Shown piece after piece: positions 1 through 5,604 of a DNA stretch of 5,604 bases (its first letter is position 1; every line of letters starts with the position of its first letter). The notes under the pieces are model-generated. The model saw only the letters and a program-made list of their open reading frames with translations, made no database searches and was not told where the DNA came from. Where the stretch lies: the NCBI GenBank assembly GCA_003152975.1, contig PMBP01000455.1, forward strand, positions 5,075-10,678, read 5' to 3'. This stretch comes from Phycisphaerales bacterium. Lineage in GTDB: Bacteria > Planctomycetota > Phycisphaerae > Sedimentisphaerales > Anaerohalosphaeraceae. A program made the translations under genes and the position numbers.

Positions 1-1
1 G

Positions 2-598
2 TGCTGCCTGCGGTACGAGGACGAGATCTACAAAATTCTCAAGGAGCAAATGCCGCGCAAGAACTCGTGGGTCCAGACGCCCAAGGGCGCCGGACGGATC
101 TTCGACGCGCAGATCCTGACCCAGCAGGTGATGGTGCAACTGAGCGAGAGCGACCGCGAGACCTTCCCATTGAAGGAAGTGTCGCCGCTGCCGGGACCGC
201 CGGAGGGCGTGACCTGGCATATCTACCGGCCGCCGGTAGCCGGCCAACCGGAGCAGCAACGAGGCCGGCCCGGGGACCGGGGGCGACCTTCGGGGCCGCC
301 GAATCGGCAAGGACAAAATCCGCGACGCGACCGGCCGGATCGGCCGGCGCGGCACGAAGACAGTCGCAATCGGCCCAATGGCCGACCTTCGGGACCGACG
401 GCGCCGGCGGAAACCGAAATCCCAGAGGGCGAAAATGATTCGTTGCCCGTGGAAGCCGGGGAAATGGATCGGGGTTCGGCGGGCGGGGATTATGCCGCCG
501 AGGAATCGATTGGCAATGGCGGCGCTGTGCAAAATAGTGACAACCATGATTTTTCGGACGACGCGTCCGATCCCTCGCAGGACAAGGACCAACCATGA
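2..598 (+). CDS. PSP1-domain protein (YaaT/RicT-like), C-terminal part, 5' end outside window
   Basis: This is the C-terminal 198 residues of a PSP1/YaaT-family protein, open to the left window edge, so the start is not visible. The fragment begins with CCLRYEDEIYKILKEQMP, followed by a small beta-rich stretch (about residues 20-65: WVQTPKGAGRIFD, then QQVMVQL). This matches the end of the PSP1 domain, in which a Cys-Cys-Leu-(Lys/Arg)-Tyr-Glu segment is typical. In Bacillus the YaaT (RicT) protein acts with RicA and RicF in RNA maturation and sporulation control; the role in this organism is unknown. From about residue 75 the family domain ends and a tail of roughly 120 residues follows, first rich in Pro/Arg/Gly, then acidic, which looks disordered. 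The stop overlaps the metG start (ATGA, 595-598). The frame is supported by the PSP1 match and that overlap; other open frames here are GC-driven shadows. Family assignment is firm, function is inference. Confidence 0.85.
   Translation, partial: CCLRYEDEIYKILKEQMPRKNSWVQTPKGAGRIFDAQILTQQVMVQLSESDRETFPLKEVSPLPGPPEGVTWHIYRPPVAGQPEQQRGRPGDRGRPSGPPNRQGQNPRRDRPDRPARHEDSRNRPNGRPSGPTAPAETEIPEGENDSLPVEAGEMDRGSAGGDYAAEESIGNGGAVQNSDNHDFSDDASDPSQDKDQP
584..594 (+). promoter_or_regulatory. Ribosome binding site and spacer for metG
   Basis: AAGGA at 584-588 lies 6 bases before the ATG at 595, inside the last codons of the PSP1 gene. With the ATGA stop/start overlap, this fits translation of metG being coupled to the upstream gene. 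It also supports ATG 595 as the true start, because the protein from there begins directly with the N-terminal strand that leads into the HIGH motif. Confidence 0.6.
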
Positions 599-2628
599 CG
601 CGCAAGATCGTCGTTACCTCGGCGCTGCCCTATGCCAACGGGCCGATCCACATCGGACACCTGGTCGAATATCTCCAGACGGACATCTGGGTGCGGTTTC
701 AAAAGCTATGCGGGAATTCCTGCCTGTATTTTTGCGCCGACGACACGCACGGTACGCCGGTGATGATCCGGGCCAAACAGGAGGGGATCACGCCCGAACA
801 ACTCATCGAGCGGGTACGGGGCGAGCACCTTCGCGATTTTACGGGATTCGGGATCGAGTTTGACAACTACTATTCGACGCACTCGCCGGAGAACCGCCAG
901 TTCAGCGAGCGGATTTATCAGGGCGCCAAGGATCGCGGCTCGATCGTCAAACGCGGCATCGAGCAGGCCTACTGCGAAGAGGACCGCATGTGGCTGCCCG
1001 ATCGCTACATCAAGGGGACCTGCCCGAAATGCCAGGCGCCGGACCAGTACGGCGACTCGTGCGATGTCTGCGGGGCGCACTACCGGCCGACGGAACTGAT
1101 CAATCCCTATAGTTCGCTCAGCGGCAAGACGCCGGTGTGGAAGAACAGCACGCATATCTTTTTCCGCCTGTCCGATTACGAAACGCAACTGCGGAACCTG
1201 ATGGACGCCGGCTATGTCCAGCCCCAGGTCCGCAACAAGATGGAGGAGTGGTTCCAGGCGGGGCTGAAGGACTGGGATATTTCCCGGGACGGGCCGTATT
1301 TTGGTTTCGCAATTCCAGGCGAAACGGACAAATATTTCTATGTATGGCTCGACGCTCCGATCGGGTACATGGCCTCGTGCAAAAATTACTGCGACCGCAA
1401 CGGGCTGGATTTCGAACGGGTCTGGAACGGCGGGGAGTATGAGTTGTACCACTTTATCGGCAAGGACATCATGTATTTTCACGCCCTGTTCTGGCCGGCG
1501 ACGCTGCTGGCGGCGGGCTACCGGACGGCCAACAAGCTGTTTGTGCACGGCTTTCTGACGGTCAACGGCCAGAAGATGAGCAAGAGCAAGGGCACCTTCA
1601 TCACGGCTGAGACTTACCTGCGGCATCTGGACCCGGAATACCTGCGGTATTATTATGCCAGCAAGCTGGCCCCGGGCGTGGACGATCTGGATCTGAGCTT
1701 CGAGGACTTCGTCTTCAAGGTCAACGCCGACTTGGTGGGCAAGTTCGCCAACCTGGCCAGCCGCTCGGTGCCGATGATTACCAAGAAGCTGGGCGGCCGG
1801 GTGGGGCGGATCGACGAGGCGGGCCGGCGGCTGCTGGCGGCCTTGCAGGCGGCGAAAGATTCGATCGTTGCCGATTACGAGTCGCTGAATTATTCGGCGG
1901 CGGTGCGGACGATTGTCGCGCTGGCCGACGAGTGCAACCAATATGTGGACAACCATAAACCGTGGTCAACGATCGACGCCGACCCGGAAGGGACGCGTAC
2001 GGTCCTGACGACGGTGGTCAACGCCGTACGGTATTTGACGATTTACCTTAAGCCGATCTTGCCGGGCTTTGCGGCGAAGGTGGAAACCTGCCTGGAGGTA
2101 CCGCCGCTGACGATCGCCGATATCGCGACGGTATTTGAGGATCGCCCGATTCGGCCGTTTGAGCGGCTGGCGGAACGCGTGGACAAGGATAAGGTGGCAG
2201 TTATGGTCGAGGAAAGCAAGGAACAATCGCAACCGGCAGCGTCAACCCCAGCGGTCCCGGAGGCAGCGCCGGTTGTACCGCAACTGGCAGAACCGCTGGA
2301 GCCGGTATGTACGATCGAGGACTTTAGCAAAGTCGATCTGCGGATCGCGCGGATCGCCAGGGCCGAGGCGGTCGAAGGGGCCGACAAACTGCTCAAGCTG
2401 GAACTGGACCTGGGTGCGCTGAACAAGCAGGTCTTTGCGGGCATCGCCAAGGCCTACACGCCCGAGCAGCTGGTCGGGCGGCTGGTGGTGTGCGTGGCAA
2501 ACCTGCAGCCGCGGAAGATGCGGTTCGGCGTCTCCGACGGCATGGTGCTGGCGTCCGGCCCCGGCGGCAAAGATGTTTTTCTGCTGGCGGCCGACAGCGG
2601 GGCCCAGCCGGGCCAGCGGGTGCATTGA
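595..2628 (+). CDS. metG: Methionyl-tRNA synthetase (class I, zinc-containing, with C-terminal tRNA-binding domain)
   Basis: This enzyme charges tRNA-Met with methionine using ATP, in the cytoplasm. All landmarks of the family are present. The catalytic Rossmann fold carries PYANGPIHIGHL, with HIGH at residues 19-22. The connective-peptide zinc knuckle has Cys143, Cys146, Cys156 and Cys159 in the E. coli-type arrangement (CPKC...CDVC). WDISRDGPYFGF and YVWLDAPIGYM line the methionine/adenylate pocket, and KMSKS is at 327-331. The helical anticodon-binding domain follows (about 360-530), including NHKPW. An Ala/Pro-rich linker (about 543-570) leads to a C-terminal OB-fold of the EMAP/Trbp111 type (about 572-677: DFSKVDLRIARI, NLQPRKMRFGVSDGM), which dimerises the enzyme and helps hold tRNA. 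The length of 677 aa matches the long bacterial form. It overlaps the PSP1 gene by 4 bases and is followed after 22 bases by the small Minf_1886-like gene. No key residue appears to be missing. Confidence 0.98.
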   Translation: MTRKIVVTSALPYANGPIHIGHLVEYLQTDIWVRFQKLCGNSCLYFCADDTHGTPVMIRAKQEGITPEQLIERVRGEHLRDFTGFGIEFDNYYSTHSPENRQFSERIYQGAKDRGSIVKRGIEQAYCEEDRMWLPDRYIKGTCPKCQAPDQYGDSCDVCGAHYRPTELINPYSSLSGKTPVWKNSTHIFFRLSDYETQLRNLMDAGYVQPQVRNKMEEWFQAGLKDWDISRDGPYFGFAIPGETDKYFYVWLDAPIGYMASCKNYCDRNGLDFERVWNGGEYELYHFIGKDIMYFHALFWPATLLAAGYRTANKLFVHGFLTVNGQKMSKSKGTFITAETYLRHLDPEYLRYYYASKLAPGVDDLDLSFEDFVFKVNADLVGKFANLASRSVPMITKKLGGRVGRIDEAGRRLLAALQAAKDSIVADYESLNYSAAVRTIVALADECNQYVDNHKPWSTIDADPEGTRTVLTTVVNAVRYLTIYLKPILPGFAAKVETCLEVPPLTIADIATVFEDRPIRPFERLAERVDKDKVAVMVEESKEQSQPAASTPAVPEAAPVVPQLAEPLEPVCTIEDFSKVDLRIARIARAEAVEGADKLLKLELDLGALNKQVFAGIAKAYTPEQLVGRLVVCVANLQPRKMRFGVSDGMVLASGPGGKDVFLLAADSGAQPGQRVH

Positions 2629-2650
2629 TCACGGCGCGACGGGGACAGCG

Positions 2651-3055
2651 ATGAAGCCGAGTATCGAAGAGATCGCTAAACAGGACGGGCGGTATGATCC
2701 GCGGGCGCTGAAGTTCGTGTTCGACGCGCTGGGCACGACGGTGCAGCGATTGCGGGGCCGTCCGCAGCAGGCCGACGAAGAGGACGACGAGGGCGAACCG
2801 ACGCCGCACCACATCAGCGGGGCTCAACTGGCGCAGGGCGTGGCGGCCGTAGCGATGGACCGCTGGGGTCGGCTGGCCAAGATGGTCTTGAATTATTGGG
2901 GCATCACGACCACGCGGGACCTGGGCGAGATCGTCTATCTGATGATCCGCCACGAATGGATGACCGCGCAGGAAACCGACCGCATCGAGGATTTCGACGG
3001 TGTGTTCGAGTTTGAGAACCTGTTTGAGCGAGACTACGATTTCGAGATTCGGTAG
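2651..3055 (+). CDS. Small conserved protein of unknown function, Minf_1886-like (PVC-restricted family)
   Basis: A 134-residue soluble protein with no signal peptide, membrane segment or cysteine. I recognise the pattern of the Minf_1886 / 'Verruc_Plancto-restricted' family: an N-terminal IEEIAKQDGRYDPRALKFVFDAL helix pair (residues 5-27), HHISGAQLAQGV (53-64), a helix with WGRLAKMVLNYWGI (72-85), RDLGEIVYLMI (89-99), and an acidic aromatic end, DFDGVFEFENLF (114-125). Residues 36-52 form a charged acidic loop (QADEEDDEGEP) that is probably disordered. No catalytic motif can be read and the function is unknown. The start ATG has GGGGA at 2641-2645, 5 bases upstream, and lies 22 bases after the metG stop, so it is probably the last gene of the same transcript. 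The family name is from memory and not from a search. That it is a real gene is well supported by the codon pattern, the conserved blocks and the context. Confidence 0.85.
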   Translation: MKPSIEEIAKQDGRYDPRALKFVFDALGTTVQRLRGRPQQADEEDDEGEPTPHHISGAQLAQGVAAVAMDRWGRLAKMVLNYWGITTTRDLGEIVYLMIRHEWMTAQETDRIEDFDGVFEFENLFERDYDFEIR

Positions 3056-3103
3056 GCATGATTGATCCGAACTCCCGAAGTGTAGCAGGGGAGTCGAAAA
3101 TAC

Positions 3104-3134
3104 AAAAAAACGGGCGGCTCAAGAGGCCGCCCGT
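3104..3134 (-). terminator. Intrinsic terminator between the two convergent gene groups
   Basis: A perfect 9-bp inverted repeat, ACGGGCGGC at 3110-3118 and GCCGCCCGT at 3126-3134, encloses a 7-base loop. Seven A residues at 3104-3110 on the plus strand become a U-run directly after the hairpin when read on the minus strand. This is a textbook Rho-independent terminator for the etfA/ETF-QO transcript, 25 bases past the ETF-QO stop codon. In the plus direction the hairpin is followed only by CTGATTTT, so it could stop the metG-side transcript as well, but less strongly. Confidence 0.88.
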
Positions 3135-3159
3135 CTGATTTTGGGGGATTCGGATATCG

Positions 3160-4815
3160 TTACATGGTTTTGTAGCGCGGACCGCCGCTGCCTTCGGGGA
3201 CGGTCCAGCGGATGTTGTCGAAGGGGCACTTTCGCTGGCAGGTCTTGCAGTGCAGGCAGTTGGAGGGGTTGGCGGCCTTGACGATAGTCTGGACCTGCTC
3301 ATAGACACCCGCCGGACAGAAGGTGATGCACGGTCCGCCGAATTTCGGCGTACATTGCTTCTGACAGATTTCCGGATGGAGAATATGCAGATGGCACGGT
3401 TCCTCTTCGCCGTGTTCGGTGGCGGCGATGGCGGTGAAGGTGTCCTTGTCGAACTTGAGGCGGGGCTTGAGGCGATACTTGCCGCGGGTCATCTCCTTGT
3501 AGTCCGGCTCGCAATGGAAATTCGGCAGACACCGGCCCAGGACCGACAGGGGCATGCCCTGCAGCGGGCCAAATCGCGCGACGGCCTGGCGGAAGTTGGC
3601 GGCCGATTCCATTTCCTTGAGCACGCCGGATTGTTCGAGTTGGCGGGTGTATTCGGAGGCGGCGTCGGCGGGATTCTTGATGCACTGGAAAACGGTCTTG
3701 CCGGCGGCCATGCCGGACTCGATGGCGTTGTGCAGGCCCTTGATCTTGAGCATGTTCACGAACCCGGCGCTGTCGCCGAGGATCATCACATTGGCCTTGC
3801 CGATGTTCTGAGTCTGCGGATCGCGCGGGAGAGCATGGAAACCGCCTTCGGGGATCATCTTAGCGCCGGCCTCGACGGCCTGACCCTGGTCGATGAACGG
3901 CTTGACGAAGGCGTGGTTCTTGAACTGTGTGAGGGCGTCCTGCGGATTGAAGTCGCAGGGCTTCCAATCCAGGCCGACGATCATGCCGACGGCGATCTTG
4001 TTGTCGCCCATGGCGTACATGATGCCGCCTCCGAACATCGAAGGGCCGATGATCGGGGACCAGATGGGGTAGCCCATGGCGTGGACGACGCGGCCTTCGC
4101 CGAAGCTCTTATACTGTTCGTCGCTGACCTTGATGAGTTCCTTGACGCCGACCGAATAGAGCTGGTTGTTGGTGCGCTTCAGGCCCGCCTTCTCGATGAA
4201 TTTTTCGGTAACGAGGCCGTCACATCCCTCGGCGAGAATGATCATGTCCGCGGTGACGGTTTCACCGGCGGCGTAATTGCGGTTCTTGTGGCCATCCTTG
4301 TTGAGGCCGCGATCGACGAGCTTAACGCCGGTGGCGACGGTACCGTCCCAGTGGATGTCTTCGACGGAGAAACCCTGCAACACCTCGACGCCGAGCGAGC
4401 GTGCGATCTGTGTGAGCCATGCGGTTAATTGGCTGACCGAGCAGATGTAATCGCCGTGGTGGGTCATCTGGCCAAAGCCCAGGCCCAGCGATTTGGCCAT
4501 GCCGATCGCCCAACTAATGTTGAACGACATCGACTTGCCCCAGAGAAACAGGACATCGTCGCGGGTGACTTTGTGAAGAACCTTCTTGGCCGGCTCGCTC
4601 TCGGCCCACTGGGGCGATGCCATGTCGAGCAACCGGTGCAGGGCCGGCGGTTCGAGGACCGCGCCCGAGAGGTTGTGGAAGCCGGGCCCGGCGGACTTAT
4701 CGACCACGCAGACCTCGGCCTGCGGATCGGCCTTCTTGAGGGTAATCGCCGCGGACAGGCCGGCAGGTCCGGCCCCCACGATCAACACGGAGACATGATT
4801 AAAATTGCCGTTCAT
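3160..4815 (-). CDS. etfQO: Electron transfer flavoprotein:quinone oxidoreductase (ETF-QO), FixC-FixX fused type
   Basis: A 551-residue membrane-associated flavoprotein that takes electrons from reduced ETF and passes them to quinone. The N-terminal FAD site is VLIVGAGPAGLSAAI (Gly14, Gly16, Gly19) ending at acidic Asp39, followed by HNLSGAVLEP (47-56). The second FAD motif is ILGDSAGFVN (Gly347-Asp348), followed by KIKGLHNAIESGM. The middle part, PIWSPIIGPSMFGGGIMY (up to 267), corresponds to the family's quinone-binding region. The C-terminal FixX-like ferredoxin domain has FCPAGVYE (Cys500) and CLHCKTCQRKC (Cys520, 523, 526, 530), then the family's end signature PEGSGGPRY. Cys500, 520, 523 and 526 match the four ligands of the single [4Fe-4S] cluster in known ETF-QO. 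Cys484, 488, 496 and 530 are additional. Length is normal for bacterial members. The start ATG is 13 residues before GAG and has an AGGA site upstream. It lies 54 bases downstream of etfA and is likely co-transcribed with it. In planctomycetes the acceptor would probably be menaquinone (inference). Confidence 0.96.
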   Translation of the reverse strand: MNGNFNHVSVLIVGAGPAGLSAAITLKKADPQAEVCVVDKSAGPGFHNLSGAVLEPPALHRLLDMASPQWAESEPAKKVLHKVTRDDVLFLWGKSMSFNISWAIGMAKSLGLGFGQMTHHGDYICSVSQLTAWLTQIARSLGVEVLQGFSVEDIHWDGTVATGVKLVDRGLNKDGHKNRNYAAGETVTADMIILAEGCDGLVTEKFIEKAGLKRTNNQLYSVGVKELIKVSDEQYKSFGEGRVVHAMGYPIWSPIIGPSMFGGGIMYAMGDNKIAVGMIVGLDWKPCDFNPQDALTQFKNHAFVKPFIDQGQAVEAGAKMIPEGGFHALPRDPQTQNIGKANVMILGDSAGFVNMLKIKGLHNAIESGMAAGKTVFQCIKNPADAASEYTRQLEQSGVLKEMESAANFRQAVARFGPLQGMPLSVLGRCLPNFHCEPDYKEMTRGKYRLKPRLKFDKDTFTAIAATEHGEEEPCHLHILHPEICQKQCTPKFGGPCITFCPAGVYEQVQTIVKAANPSNCLHCKTCQRKCPFDNIRWTVPEGSGGPRYKTM

Positions 4816-4824
4816 GCTATCCTG
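4816..4824 (-). promoter_or_regulatory. Ribosome binding site and spacer for the ETF-QO gene
   Basis: Read on the minus strand, the sequence before the start codon is GCAGGATAGC then ATG. AGGA sits 4-5 bases upstream of the ATG, which is short but workable, with a purine-rich GAAAGAAAG stretch just before it. No convincing promoter boxes are seen in the 54-base gap after etfA, in keeping with one transcript for both genes. Confidence 0.5.
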
Positions 4825-4869
4825 CTTTCTTTCGATTGCGTTTGACGGAGTTCTTCACGGTTGATTCGA

Positions 4870-5604
4870 TCAGGCCGATTGGATCTGTTGGACCAGTTCG
4901 GGAACGATCTTGTTGACATCGCCGATGACATAGTAGTCGCTGTGCTTGAAGATCGGGGCGTTCGGGTCGGTGTTGACGGCGACGATGGTCTCGGTGTTGG
5001 CCACGCCGATGACATGCTGGATGGCGCCCGAGATACCGAGTGCGACATAAAGCTTGGGCCCGACTGCGGTGCCGGTCTGGCCGACCTGATGAATCCGCTC
5101 GATGAAACCCTGTTCGACGGCGGTTCGCGAGGCGCCCTTTTCGACGGACACGCCCGTCCGCGTATGGATGGCCCCGAGCAGCGAGTCGATCAGCCGGTCG
5201 AAATTGTCGCGATCCTGCATGCCCTTGCCGCCGCTGACGATGGCGTCGGCGTCGAAGTTGACTTTGCCGGCGCCCATCTCGGTTTTGATGATCCGCAGCG
5301 TGACATCTTCCTCGGACAGGTTGACCGGCTGGCGGAGGACCTGGCCGGTCCGCTTGGGATCGCGGGGCAGGGCCTGCATGACGCCGGGGCGGGCGGTGGC
5401 CATCTGACAGGTGGAGTCCTTGGTGCTGATGGTGGCCATAACATTGCCGCCCAGGGCCGGCCGCGTCTGGAACAGGCAGGCGATCTGGCCCTTGCGAGAG
5501 CTGTCGTTGATGGCCAGACCCGTGCAGTCGGCGGTCAGGCCGCACTGGAGACGGTAGGAGACCATCGGGGCCAGCACACGGCCCTGCGGGGTCGCCCCGT
5601 AGAG
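4870..5604 (-). CDS. etfA: Electron transfer flavoprotein alpha subunit, C-terminal 244 residues (5' end outside window)
   Basis: The alpha subunit of ETF binds the FAD that carries electrons from dehydrogenases to ETF-QO. The frame is open to the right window edge. The first visible residues, LYGATPQGRVLAP, already match the interior of the family, so about 70-90 N-terminal residues lie outside. A GTG at 5577 is internal and not the true start. Numbering from the edge, GLTADCTGL (22-30) and QTRPALGGNVMATI (46-59) end domain I. The FAD domain then shows SGGKGM (124-129), GASRTAV with Arg160 at the position of the family's FAD-contacting Arg, QVGQTG (173-178), GISGAIQH (190-197), and NTDPNAPIF (211-219). 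The protein ends in a typical IVPELVQQI helix. No FAD-binding motif is broken. It is followed by the ETF-QO gene after 54 bases. The beta subunit gene (etfB) would be expected just upstream, beyond the window. Whether this ETF is a simple carrier or a bifurcating type cannot be decided from this part; the adjacent fused ETF-QO favours the simple, quinone-linked type. Confidence 0.96.
   Translation of the reverse strand, partial: LYGATPQGRVLAPMVSYRLQCGLTADCTGLAINDSSRKGQIACLFQTRPALGGNVMATISTKDSTCQMATARPGVMQALPRDPKRTGQVLRQPVNLSEEDVTLRIIKTEMGAGKVNFDADAIVSGGKGMQDRDNFDRLIDSLLGAIHTRTGVSVEKGASRTAVEQGFIERIHQVGQTGTAVGPKLYVALGISGAIQHVIGVANTETIVAVNTDPNAPIFKHSDYYVIGDVNKIVPELVQQIQSA

Noticed and set aside
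1..438. Plus-strand frame-1 open frame over the PSP1 region, and the minus-strand open frame at 39-605
   Set aside because: Both are compositionally biased shadows. Only frame 2 gives the PSP1 sequence and meets metG in an ATGA overlap.
706..1956. Long open frame of 416 codons on the minus strand opposite metG
   Set aside because: It is a shadow of metG in GC-rich DNA: the plus strand encodes a full set of MetRS motifs here, and the antisense translation has no recognisable domain.
3071..3094. Second small inverted repeat (ACTCCC / GGGAGT) after the Minf_1886-like gene
   Set aside because: The stem is only 6 bp with a 12-base loop and has no U-run in the plus direction. It is too weak to call as a terminator.
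3250..4428. Open frame of 392 codons on the plus strand opposite the ETF-QO gene
   Set aside because: The minus strand encodes a complete ETF-QO with all motifs. The antisense product is a Gly/Leu/Asp/Val-rich shadow typical of GC-rich antisense frames, and no family is recognisable.
4812..5048. Minus-strand open frame spanning the etfA end and the etfA/ETF-QO gap
   Set aside because: It overlaps etfA in another frame, gives a Ser/Thr/Pro/Arg-rich product with no family likeness, and runs into the ETF-QO start. It is a shadow.
5404..5544. Cluster of four cysteines in the visible ETF alpha fragment (residues 21, 27, 43, 66)
   Set aside because: The spacing does not match any metal site. Cys27 sits in the common GLTADC segment and the others lie at positions that vary in the family, so this is probably chance.

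Overview
The window is a GC-rich bacterial chromosomal segment with two gene groups that converge on one intrinsic terminator. I see no mobile element, CRISPR array, rRNA, tRNA or phage gene, and no stretch over about 105 bases without a gene. The organism is most likely a member of the PVC superphylum, probably a planctomycete. The main reason is the 134-residue protein at 2651-3055, which resembles a family (Minf_1886-like) that I recall as restricted to Planctomycetes and Verrucomicrobia. That assignment is by recognition and not by search.

Plus strand, 2-3055: a rightward, operon-like run. It begins with the C-terminal part of a PSP1/YaaT(RicT)-type protein, cut by the left window edge, which carries a long Pro/Arg/Gly-rich then acidic tail. 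Its stop codon overlaps the start of metG (complete methionyl-tRNA synthetase, 677 aa, with zinc knuckle and fused C-terminal tRNA-binding domain) by ATGA. A small, functionally unknown Minf_1886-like protein follows 22 bases later.

Intergenic 3056-3159: a perfect 9-bp GC-rich hairpin. The 7-base A/T run lies on the side that makes it a strong terminator for the minus-strand genes.

Minus strand, 5604-3160 (read right to left): the C-terminal 244 residues of the electron transfer flavoprotein alpha subunit (etfA, cut by the right edge), a 54-base gap, then a complete ETF:quinone oxidoreductase (551 aa). Together they form an electron route from flavoprotein dehydrogenases (for example acyl-CoA dehydrogenases) through ETF into the membrane quinone pool. 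The beta subunit gene is expected upstream of etfA, outside the window.

The genes are mostly housekeeping and no new multi-gene system is evident. The points most worth a second look are a set of extra cysteines in the ETF-QO that could hold a second [4Fe-4S] cluster, the linkage of an uncharacterised PVC-type protein to metG, and the disordered tail on the PSP1 protein.
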